Source: Gigaspora margarita
Taxonomy: Eukaryota > Glomeromycota > Glomeromycetes > Diversisporales > Gigasporaceae
Length of the DNA stretch: 64,000 bases
NCBI GenBank assembly: GCA_009809945.1
Contig: WTPW01000013.1
Coordinates: forward strand, 64,406-128,405
Reading direction: 5' to 3'
The notes beneath the pieces are model-generated. The model was not told where the DNA came from and did no database searches. It saw only the letters and a list, made by a program, of their open reading frames with translations. Below, one piece after another: positions 12,280 through 25,000 of the stretch; position 1 is the first letter of the stretch, and each line of letters opens with the position of its first letter. The position numbers were made by a program, and so were the translations under genes.

Positions 12280-13110
12280 ATAAATCAGCAGCAACTAAAT
12301 TTCCAAGCTATGTGCCAATATAAGATAAAACAAAGCTACAGTACTAACAAATATATTAACCTAGAGTGAACAACAAGCCATTAGTAAAGAACAAGATAAA
12401 TAAAAAGATACAAACAAAAAAAAAATTGATTATGAAACTAATGGCAATACCAATATTTATGAAGGCACCAGCATACTTAACAAAAATACCAGCAGCTTGA
12501 CACTATCATATGAATAAGCTATTAGTACAATGGCACCAACATACAAGTGATGACACCTTTATATGCAACAACTAAATTTTCAAGTGATGCACCAATATAA
12601 GATAAAACAAAGCATAGCACTAACAAATACATTGACCTAGTGGCGAACAACAAACAGTTAGTAAAGAACAAGGTAAACAAAAAGACACAAACAAAAAAAA
12701 GTACTTCTTATAAACAAAATTAGCAGTGATAGCAAAATGGAACATAAAACGAATAGCAACACAAACACTTATGAAGGCACTAGCATACTAACGAAAATAT
12801 CAGCAGTACAACAATGTTATACAAATAAAACTATTAGTACAATAGCACTAACATACAAGTGATAACACCTTTACACAACCAGAATCACAATCACTAATAT
12901 GCAATGACAGCAAGTGATGGCTCCAATATATGATTACACCAAACCAACACTAACAAATATATTAACCTAGTGGTGAACAAACAAGCAGTTAGTAAAAGAC
13001 ATAGTGAACAAAAAGACACAAACAAAAAAAAAAGTAACACCCCATAAACAACATTAGCAGTAATGCCAAAATGGCAATATGAAACTAATGGTAACACTGA
13101 CAATTATAAA
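12280..13110. repeat. tandem repeat, about 3 diverged units of 280-335 bp
   Basis: A block containing CCAATATAAGATAAAACAAAG, then CACTAACAAATATATTAACCTAG, then AGACACAAACAAAAAAAA recurs at about 12310, 12590 and 12925. Smaller AACAC/CAGCA-type motifs lie between. Apparent open frames on the minus strand (for example 12894-13103) follow from the repeat composition. Decayed further copies may continue to about 13300. Confidence 0.65.
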
Positions 13111-13299
13111 GTATGAAGGCACTAGCATACAAAGATAAAAGCACCAATATGATAGCACCAACATACAAGCAACAATGAATTGAATCACACCAAGTAACAG
13201 ATGGCTCTTACATCAGCAACACCAAGTCATAGTTCTAGTATACAAAGACTTCAAGAAGTTGTATAAAGCACCAAAGCAAAAACACCTGAGGAAGAAAAA

Positions 13300-15084
13300 C
13301 AGCTGCAAAAAAAAAATTAGTAAAAAAAAACTAAAAAACAATGTAAACAAAAAAAAGATACTTATATGTAGATCATGATCTGATCTGTGTAACTGAGAGT
13401 AGAAATTTCCTCTAGTTAAGCATAGTAATTCTTATAAAAGAATTATTTAATAAAAAAATACTTATATATATAAGCAAGCCAGATTTCTACACTATAGAAA
13501 AACATTTGAATTTCTGAATTTGTTTATTATAAGGTTATTATTTTTGTTTTCTTTAACTGCAATCTATCAATTAAAGTTTATTAAAAAATCAACTATATAT
13601 AAGGTCTAGTGTAAAAATATAGAAACACAAAAACTAAGCATTATTTTCTTTACATATAAAAGTTTTTCAATTTTAGCTATTTAATTTTAATTTATTATTT
13701 CAAATAAAGAAAGACCTAAGCTATGTTTTGATATAATTTTTATTGTTATTTATATTAAAATTATTTTATTAATAAATTTTTTAAAAAATCCTATTTTTTA
13801 AAAAAAAAACAAATAAAAAATTATTTTTTAAAACATTATTTTTTCCACCAATATACAACTTTAGAAGCTTGTACTACATGACTGCCTTGCCATGCATATG
13901 CTAAATATACAGTTAAAATTTTAACTTAATTGGATTATTAGCTGTTAAAATATAAAGTAAAAACCAATTTATTATAATATGGTTATATATAGTACTATAT
14001 ATAGTAATTTTATATATAGTAATTTTTGTTAAATATTTGAAATTTTATATTTTACCAACTATTAATTCAATTAAGCTAAAATTTTGACTATATATTTAGC
14101 ATATATATACCAATACACTTGTACAATTTAAACAAATAAAGTTGCAAATTAGTAACAAAAATATATTTATTTTTAAAGGTATTTTTTCACTTTTTTTTAA
14201 AAAATACTAAATTTTAAAAAAGTTATTATGCAAAAAAATCTATATATAAAAATAATAAATTTTATATTAATAATAGCTTAGAACTTGCTTTATTTAGTAT
14301 AAAAAACTTATAAATAAATAATTAAAAATTAAAAAATTTTTATATATAGATAAATTAATTTTTTAATTTTAGTATATTTATATTTTTGTATTTTTCAAAT
14401 TGAAAAAATAAGTCATTAATAAAAGTATCTACAGAAATAAAATTTTTAATAAATTTATATTTAAATAAATCCTAAAACATATATTATAAATTAAACTATT
14501 TAAACATTTACATTAAATTTTAGAAAAAAATTTTTATTATAAAAGATTGGTATATCTACATTTTTGCACCAGACTATACTAGTTTAATATTCAAAATATA
14601 AAACTTATGAATTGTTTTTTTAGTTTTTTTTTTGTTTCAAAGTGGATTGGATTTTATTTAAAAACTATTGAACTATAGTGTTCTACATGAAGATCATTCT
14701 GATATTGTACATTGACAAGTATACAACTAGCCATAGCTACAACTTTTGAATGCCTATTTAAGTAGCAAATATACAAATTGTTTATAGTTTAGATTATATA
14801 TATATATATAATTTTTTATTTTATATTCCATTCTCTGCATATTAATTTTGGACACTAAGAGGTTTTAGAATTTTTTATTTCAAACATAAATAGAGATTTA
14901 AAGAATCTATTTACTCAAACAAAGTAATTTTTGAAATAAATTTATTCTAAAACCACTCTTTTTTTAGTTTAAAATTTAAAATTAGCATTTTTTGATATAT
15001 TTAAAAAATAGAAGTAACAGATTACTTATTTTTACTTCTCAAACTTACAGAGTTTCAAATTCATATACAATATTTATATATATA
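13300..15084. other. extremely AT-rich spacer
   Basis: I see no gene. Long A/T runs, (TA)n tracts near 14793-14812 and 15073-15086, and diverged local repeats such as TATATATAGTAATTTT near 13985-14025. Confidence 0.45.
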
Positions 15085-15086
15085 TA

Positions 15087-15552
15087 CAGTGGAATTCACC
15101 TAAAGCCAACATATTTTATATATAGGCGCCAAGTTTTAGCTGCAGTGTAACCTAATTATCCAATAAAAATGCAGAAAAACTTAATACAATTTTAAAATTA
15201 ATTAATAACATTTAAATTTTTGTTAATAAATTCAAAGTTTGTTATGTTTTTTATATTAAACACCAAAGTTTTTGAAATATATATAAATTTAAATTAAATT
15301 TTTGTTAATAAATTCAAAGTTTGTTATGTTTTTTTATATTAAACACCAAAATTTTTGAAATATATATAAATTTAAATTAATATAATGGTTTAAAAATAAA
15401 AGATATTTAAAAAGTTTATTGATAGTTTAATATTTAAACAATAAGCTATTAAATTATCAAAAAAAAATTTAAATATCTTTTGTTTTTAAAGAGTTATAAC
15501 AATTTAAAAATTTTTATAATTAAAAGGTGATGGCTTTAGGCGAATTCCACTG
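15087..15552. mobile_element. 466-bp TA-flanked MITE
   Basis: Ends CAGTGGAATTCACCTAAAGC and its near complement GCTTTAGGCGAATTCCACTG are flanked by TA on both sides (15085-15086 and 15553-15554), the Tc1/mariner pattern. Internally a block of about 72 bp containing AAATTCAAAGTTTGTTATG is duplicated in tandem at about 15225-15370. Confidence 0.8.
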
Positions 15553-16034
15553 TATAACATGATATTTAATATTATTTTAAAGTATTTATAATTTCTTAAT
15601 TTTAAGCTTGTTATTTATATATTTGTTGATATAAAATATTCTATAGCAAACTATGGGTTATTATTATGCTTATTTTTAAATTATAAATTTAGAGTTTAAT
15701 AAATCTTTAAAATTTATAAAAAGCGGAAAAAATTAAAAACTAATAATATGGCTAAGAATGATAATAATAATAAAAAACAAGATAAATAATATTTTGACTA
15801 TTATAAATTTTTTAAATTTGTTATTTTAACTATTATAAATTTTTTAAACTTGTTAAAAATTTTAACTATTATAAAATTTTTTAAACTTGTTATTTAAACT
15901 TGTTATTTAAATAATAGCAAAATATTTTAAGATATACTAAATTATTCTAAATCTAGTAAAACAAACTATTGTCTGCCTTTTATGTTGGTAATTTAACATG
16001 AAATATATAACATATGAAGTGTTATATAAATATA
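15553..16034. other. AT-rich spacer downstream of the microexon gene
   Basis: Short direct repeats of ACTATTATAAATTTTTTAAA near 15798-15890. This would hold the 3' UTR and polyadenylation signal of the minus-strand gene; AT richness prevents naming a specific signal. Confidence 0.4.
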
Positions 16035-16050
16035 TTAGAGGGCAGCACTA
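16035..16050 (-). other. terminal exon 95 of the microexon gene
   Basis: After exon 94 (AAC) and a 73-nt intron ending TTAAATTAG, the 16-nt exon TAGTGCTGCCCTCTAA completes a Thr codon, adds Ser-Ala-Ala-Leu and ends with TAA at 16035-16037. The in-phase stop directly after the first good acceptor is what fixes this as the last exon. Confidence 0.85.
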
Positions 16051-19000
16051 CTAATTTAACAATATATATAAGAAATACTTAACAAATCATATATAATAAT
16101 TTATAAATAGAAATACTACTCACGTTCTGAAAATATGTAAAAACAGGTTATAAAAATAAATTAGAAAAGAGTAATTTACAAATAAGATCAAAATAAAACC
16201 AATAAATTTCTACTTACGGGCTAATAATATGAAAATCATATGTAAAAAATATAATTTAAAAATTATAAATAATTTATAAATAAAAATACTACTCACGTTC
16301 TGTAAATATATAAAAGCATGTCATAAAAATAATTAAAAAGAGTATTTACAAATAAAATCAAAATAAAGCTTATACTTACGGACTAATAATATAAAGAAAA
16401 AGATATATAAAAATATAATTTAATAATTATAAATAATTTTTAAAATAAAAATACTCACATGCTAGAAATTAAAAATATAAAAATATATATTATTATATTA
16501 TAAAAATAAATCATAGGAGAGCAATTTAAAGTAATAAAAATTAGAAATAATAAACCTTATACTTACACACTAATGAAACAATAAAAAAATATATAAGAAA
16601 TATAATTTGTGATCTATTACAGTTTCTAAAATCAAGATACTCACGTTCTAAAATTCAAAATATATGAATTACATATAAAATAAATTATAAAAAAACAATA
16701 CAATGTTGTAAAAAAAAATAAAATAAAATAAAGACTATACTTACCCACTAATAATACAATAAAAAATATGTATAAAAAAGATATTTATAAATTACAATTT
16801 TACAATCTTATAAATAAATATACCTACGTTCTAAAATTCAAAATATATGAAACCATATTATAAAAAAATTATAAAAAAGCAATTTAAAGTTATGAAAATA
16901 AAATAAAGTTTATACTTACTCACTTATAATAGAATAAAAAGATATATGAAATAAGTATTTTATAAATTAAAATTTTACAATTTCATAAATAAAGATACTC
17001 ACGTCCTAAAATTTAAAATGCATGAAACCATATTATAAATTAAACAAAGTAACTTAAAGTTGTAAAAAAAAAAATCCATAAAATAAAGGTTATAATTACC
17101 CACTAATAATACAATAAAAAGATTAAAAAAGTATTTTATAAATTACAATTTCACAATTTCATAAATAAAGATACATACGTTCTGACAATTCAAGACTCAT
17201 TAATATATATATTTGCATTATGAAAGTAAATTATAGAAAAAAAGAATAAAGCAATAAAACTTATACTTGCTGACTTATAATATTATAATATATAAAAACA
17301 TGTTATAAAATAAATTATAAACAAGCAATTTTTAAAACAAAAAACAGCTTATACAATAAACATAATTAATAAATCACAATTTACTTACGTTCTAACAATT
17401 CAAAATTTGTGAATATAATATTATGATATTATAAAAATAAGTTATAAAAGAACGATTTAAACAAAAAAAGGATAAATCAAATCAATAAAATTTATACTTA
17501 CGAACTAATAATTTAATATAAATATATAAGTAAGAAGTTTAATTACAAAAAATAAAAATAAAAATATCTGGAGTAAAGATACTTGCGTTCTAAAATTTTA
17601 AATATATTATAAAAATAAATTTATAAATTAATTTTTTTTAAAATTTAATATATCAAAGTGATACTTACTGGCTAATAATTTTAGAAATAAAATACATAAT
17701 GCATGTATTATTATAAATTAATAGAAATGCAATTTATTATTTAGTAATAATACTAATAATCAAATAATGAATTTAAAAACTAAATGAAACTGATACTTAC
17801 AATCTAATAATAGAATATATTAAAATATTCATCTCAAATTTTATTAATTTTTATAAAATATGTTATTAATACAATTTATACTTACGTTTGAAGTAGGAGG
17901 CTAAAGAATATAAAAATATGTGTTATAATATGAAAACAATTTAAAAGACTTAGAATAAATATTATACTTACGCCCTAATAATTAAACGGGATATACATTT
18001 GGTTATGAAAGAAACATAATTACAATCAAAATAATTTTAAAAATATACTTACATTCTTTGAAGATTTAATAAAATATAAAATAAATTTTAAAATAATTTG
18101 AAGATTGAGATAAGTACATATATTATATATACAATTATATTTACCTAGCACTAATCACAAATATGCGCATTAGATCATAAAATCCAAATGAATTTTATAT
18201 AAAATAAAAAATAAATAGAAAAAAAAAAACAAGAATGAAAGCATTTGTTAAGTTATATAAAAGTTAATTTAAGTCAATTTTGTAAAAAGCATAAATAATA
18301 ATAATTATACTTACCAATACCTAATTATACATAATGTATGAAGAATTGTATTAGTATGAATCAAAAAATACATTAAATATAATTCTGTAAATAAAGTTTA
18401 TATTTACTCTTCAGGCCTTTAGTAGAATAAATTAGAGCTATAAATTAAAATTAAAAAATAACTTTATAACATAAATTTAATGAAACTTCATACGTTCTAT
18501 TAATAAGATAAAAGTATATTAATACCAATATTATTGATTATAAAGTCAAATATAGAAGTATAATTTCGAATAAATGAATTTATACTCACTCCCTAATAAT
18601 TTATATGAAAGTAAAAATATGCATAATTAGATTATAAATATTAGAGAAGCAATATTTATATAATAAACGTATTTTGTGCTATAAAAATTATTAATATTCA
18701 CCCTCTAATAATTTAAAAAAAATATATATAATCAGTCAATTAAAATTATTTATAAAACTAACAATAAATATTAAATTTTACATTTACCTCTTTGGCCTAA
18801 TTTGTATAAAAAAGAATGTATTATAGAAATTATTTTAAATAATTTTAATAAAAACAATAAACTTTATACTTACGGACTATATAATAGAATAATATAATTA
18901 TTATGATATAAAATAATTAAAAGCCAATTGTAAATCTTATACTTACTATCTAATAATTTAAATTAAAATTTATGTTATAATAGACTATATCAATAATTTT

Positions 19001-22000
19001 AGTGTACGTAGCTGCAATAAAAATGATACTTGCTTTCTAAAATATAAAATATGAATTATTAAACCATAAAAGGCCAAATAGAAATTATCAATAATAAATT
19101 TTATACTTACGCCCTAACAGCATAGCAAAAAAATTTGGAAAAATATATATTAGCTTATACCGTAAGTTTAAATTTTTAAAATAACAATTTAAAAATAAGA
19201 AAAAGGAATGCTATTTTGACTTGGTCAAAATGACCTCTTCTTAGTATTTAAGGTTAGTGTGGGCCAGAATTATGTTAATGACAACCGTGTTTTTATATAA
19301 AAAAACCCCGGCCGGCATCAACATAATTCTGGCCCGCACTAATCTAAAATTCTGCTGAGTTATTTGAACCAGGTCAAAAATAGAATTCCCCATAATTAAA
19401 ATACTAAATTAAAAAGCAAACATTATACTTACCGTCTAATAAATCAACAAAATAGTTATGACAGAGAAATAGTCGAATACATATTAATAAAACATGGAAT
19501 CAAATTTAAAAATGTATTTTATAGCAATTTATACTTACAAACTAATAATCCAATAAGGACAATATTAAATCATAAATTATAAAAGAGAATCACAAATTGA
19601 TAAGAAGTATAATACTGTATATAATTTTATACTTACGAACTATAGAATTATTTCAATAAAAGAATATGCAAGCATTTATTAAAATTTAGCTTTTTTAAAA
19701 AATAATATAATAATTAATACTTACGGACTAATAATCCGATAAAGAATTTATGAATATTATATATTGTTAAATTAATAATAGCATATATATGGATAATAAA
19801 AGCTTATTCTATTTAAGAATACAATGAACATATACTTACTATCTAGCAATTCAAAATAATAATTACAATGGAAAGAAATATGCAAATATGCATTAATAAA
19901 GTTATCAAATCCAACTTAATAAAACTTTACTTTAGAAAAAATATATGATTTATTTATACTTCGGGCTAATAATCCAATGAAAAATATATGAAAACATAAA
20001 TTATTAGGTTAATAATAACATATAGGTATTATAGATTATGAGTAAATTACAATTTGATAATATAGAGATTTAAATATTATACTTACTTACTAATAATTAA
20101 CAGAATTATTACAAGGAAGTATATGTAAATGTGTATTAATAAATTATAAAACTTAGTTTAAAATATAATATCTAATTTATACTTACTAACTAATAATCAA
20201 ATAAAGGTGTGAACATATATATTATTAGGTTTATAATGATATGTATCATAAATTATAAAAGTGAATATAATTGATAATTTAGTATTATAGTAATTTCATA
20301 CTTACGTACTGAAATTTAGAAGTTTTTTTGCAATAAAAGAATATGCAAGTATTTATTAATAAATCCATTTTAAACTTATTTTAGCAATAACTATTTATAC
20401 TTACTAACTAATAATAATACATCAATTATTAATAATAATATCCACATAAATTATAAAAGTAAATTACGAATTATTGATTTAAAGATAATGCATAATAATT
20501 TTATACTTACGAACTAATAATCCACCAAAATAATTACAACAAAATTTGTATCAAAAAATATTTAAGCACGTATTAGCAAGTTATAAATTCAATTTAAAAA
20601 ATTTTTTTAAGAATAAAAATACAATGAATTTTATACTTACACACTAATAATTTAATAGAATCATCCCAATAGAAAACATACAAACATGCAGTAATAAGTT
20701 ATAAAATCCAACTTAAATCTCATTTAAAAGTAAAAATAGAATAAATTATACTTACCAACTAATAATTTAATAGAAGTATTGCGATAAAAGAATATATAAG
20801 TACGTATTAATAAGTTATAAAATCCAGCTTAAAAACTTATTTTAGAAATACCAATTGGTACTTACACGCTAATAATCCAATGAAGACATAAATACATATA
20901 TAATTAGGTTAATAATAACATCCATTATTTAGGTTATAAAAGTGAGTTATAAATCGATGGATTTAAAATACAAGGAATTTTATACTTACACACTAATAAT
21001 TTAACAGCATAAAAAAGCATATGCAAGTATGCATTAATAAGTTAGAAAATCTAATTTATTAAAAACTTAATTTTAGAAATAATATAATGAGTTATACTTA
21101 CTTACTAATAACCAAATGAATACATATATTATTAAGTTAATGATTGCATACATCGTAGATTACAAAGGTGAATCATAAATAATATGTTTATGAATTTATA
21201 CTTACGGACTAATAATTTAACGAATTATTTCGAATTATTGCAATAGAAGAATATACAAAAATGTATTAATAAGTTATAAAATCTACTTTAAAAATTTATT
21301 TTAAAAATACTATTTTGTACTTACACGCTAATGATCCAATGAAAACGAAAACATAAATACGTGTATAATTAAGTTAATAATAGCATCAATTATTTTAGAT
21401 AATAGATTTAAAATCATAAATCGATGATTTATGAAATTTAGTGAATGTTATACTTACGGGCTAATAATTTAATAGAATTATTTCAATAAAATAAAACAAG
21501 TATTAATAAGTTATAAAATCCAAAATTAAAACCATTATAAAAATAATCATTTATATTTACCGCCTAATAATCCAATGAATATGCGGATATGTACCATGAG
21601 CATTATAAATTAATCAATAGACATATAACAATTATATACTTACCTACTGATAATTATTGATATAGTTTGCATACACATATTAATAAGCTGTAAAATCCCA
21701 ATTTAAATATTTAGATTAAAAATAATGTAAAGATTTATACTTACTAACTAATTATTCAATGAAAGTGTGAATACATATACAATAAAATTAATGATAAAGT
21801 AAGTCATAGATTTTAAGAGTATTTTTTCGGCTATAAGATTTGGTGTAACGCGAAATCAAAACAATAATTCTGAAATTAATTCGTTAGTTGAGGGTTAGGG
21901 TCAGGTTTAGGCTAATTCAGGATTAGGATAGGGTGCTTTAATGAAGAGATCTAACCCAAAATTTGTAAGGAATTTTTCTTGTTAGAGTTTGAAAAATCAT

Positions 22001-25000
22001 AATCGCTTTGATTTCACGTTACACCTGTCCTGCATTCTAATTGGTTGATCTGGTTAGTAGAAAATTTTGCATTTCGTGTAACCCGAGCCGATCCGACCCA
22101 AATAATTTTGCCGAAATCACCAAATTTTAACAAATTTTACTAATAAACCTGTTAACCGATGTACTAAGAAAGACAGTAATTTTGCTAAGCTAGTATTAAT
22201 GCTCCGCAGGTACGATCCGAGGTCTGAGTCCGAATCATCGGATCGTCTCGGGTTACATAAAATTCAAAATTTTTTGGACACAAAATCCTTAAAAGTAAAA
22301 AGTTTAAATACAATGTATTTTATACTTACTCACTAATGATTAACGTAATAATAAAATATACAAACAGGTAACAATAAATTATAAAATCCAAATTAAAAAT
22401 CATTTTAAAATAATAATTTATATTTACCGCCTAATAACCCAATGAATATGCAAATGTATGTAAAATTAGGATTATAAAAAAGAATTATAAATTTTAAATA
22501 AATTTGAAGTACAAAAAGTTTTATGCTTACGGACTAGTAATTCAATAAAGTATGTGAGCACATATATTATTGGGTTAATAATAATTTACATCATTAATTA
22601 TATGAAAATGAATCATATATTAATGTTTTAGAAATAATAATCTTATACTTACTCACTAATAATTGACAGAATTATTTAACAGAAAATATGCAAACACGCA
22701 TTAAAATCTAATTTAAAACTTTTTAGAAATAATATAATAATCTATACTTACAAACTAATAATTAAATGAAGACACCATCAATTAATAATAAAAAATATCA
22801 TAGATTATAAAAGTAAATCATCAATTGAATGTTATACTCACGGACTAATATCCAACAAAGAATATATATCATTAGGTTTAAAATAACATATGCCATAGAT
22901 TAAAAATTGGATATAAATTAATAATATTAAAAATATAATGGGTTTTATACTTACCGTCTAATAATTTAACAAACATTGTAGTAAAAGAATATGCAAACAT
23001 GCATTAATAAGTTATAAAATCCAATTGAAAAAAAAACTTAATTCAGAAATAACATTATTATTTATACTTACTCCCTAATAATACATATATCATTAGGTTA
23101 ATAATACATCCATTCATAGACTATAAAGGTGAATCTTAAATTTATGATTTTAAAATATAATGAATTTTATACTTACGGTCTAAATAATCCAAAGAATATA
23201 TAAAATATATATATCATTAAGTTGATAATAATATACAACAAACTATAGGAATGAATTATAATTTATAGCTTTAAATATAATTAATTTATACTACCGTCTA
23301 ATAATTTAACAAAATCATTGCAATAGAAAAAATACATAAACATGCATCAATAAGATATAATAAAGACAGATTTAAAAAATAATAAATCAGTTTATACTTA
23401 CCGACTAATAACCCAATGAGGTCATAAATTCATATATAATTTGGTTAATAATTAATAATAATAATAATTATAAAAGTGAACCGTGTCTTGAATAATTTTA
23501 AAATGCAGTACAATGAATTTATACTTACCGACTAATAATTTAACAAAATGCAAATACATATTAATAAGTTATAAAAATTCCATTTACAGTAATAAAACTT
23601 TATTTTAAAAATAACATAAAGATTTAGACTTACGGACTAATAATCCAATTGAAAATATACGAAAACATATATCATTAGATTAATAATAACATCAATCATA
23701 AGTGAATCATAAATCAATAATTTTAAGAACTCAATGAATATTATACTTACAATCTAATAATTTGACAAAATCATTGCAACAAACGAATATCAAACATGTA
23801 TTAGTAAGTTATTATCCAATTTAAAAACTTATTTCAGAAATAATATAAAGGTTGATACTTTGGGCTAATAATCCAAAAATATATAAATATATATCATTAG
23901 GTTAATAATAATATTTCATTAATTATAAAAGAAATTCGTAAATTGATAATTTTAAAATACAACGAATTTTATACTTACGGACTAATAATTTATCAAAATC
24001 ATTGCAACAGAAAAATAACATACATATATTGATAAGTTATGTAATCCAACTTAAAAAATTATTTTAAAAATAATAATTTATACTTACTCTCTAATAATCC
24101 AAGGATTTATATGAGAATATATGTATCATTTGGTTAATAATAATATGCGTTATCAATAATAAAAGTCAATCATATATTATTAATTTATACTTACATACTA
24201 ATAATCCAACAAATAATATGTGAATATATGAATCATTTGGAATAATTTAAATAAATTCAATGAAATTATATTTACGCTCTAGTAGTCCAATAGAAGAATT
24301 TATATAGTAAGTTATGAAAGGTTATTAAATGTACAATTTTAAGAATAAATACAATTATGATTATTATGATTATACTCACGGACTGATAATCCGATTAAAT
24401 TATGAAAAAAACATGCACCAAATTGCATGAGAAACATAAATCGCAAAATAAAAATTATAAAAATCAATTTAGAGGATCAAATTTTAAAAACAGTATATAG
24501 TATTATTTAAATGAATGAATTGAAATTATACTTGCACACTAATAATTACAAAAGAATGTATGATAATGTATGCATTATTAAGATGCAAAAAAGAAGCATA
24601 ATTTAAAAATCCAACGTCATAAAGCGTTATTTCATACTCAGGACTAATAACAACATAGATGAAGGCAAATTACGACATATTATTAAAGTCGAAGTATAAT
24701 TTAAAACGACAAACAGTTCATACTAACATTCTAGTAGTTCAATATAAAATAATTAAATTTTTAAAAGCAATGCCGATTTATTAAGTAAATGATAATATAA
24801 TTTATACTCACTCTTTACTATATCAGGTAAAAAATTTATCATGAGGAATCAAAATTTAAAATAGATAATTTTAAAGTGTATATAACGTGGCAGTAAATGT
24901 CAATTAGAAAATATTAATATGATAACTAGTAATTTTAGTAATACATACTTTCGGTCTTTGTAAACTTCACTAATAAATAAAAGACATATGACTATCATTA

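Noticed and set aside
12894..13103. Minus-strand frame of 69 codons rich in Leu and Cys.
   Set aside because: It lies within the 280-335-bp tandem repeat and begins without a good context; a reading of repeat DNA.
24949..24955. A 7-nt exon using the AAAG acceptor.
   Set aside because: It breaks the frame; the acceptor TTATTTATTAG 14 bases upstream in the gene gives a 21-nt exon that keeps phase and matches the consensus better.
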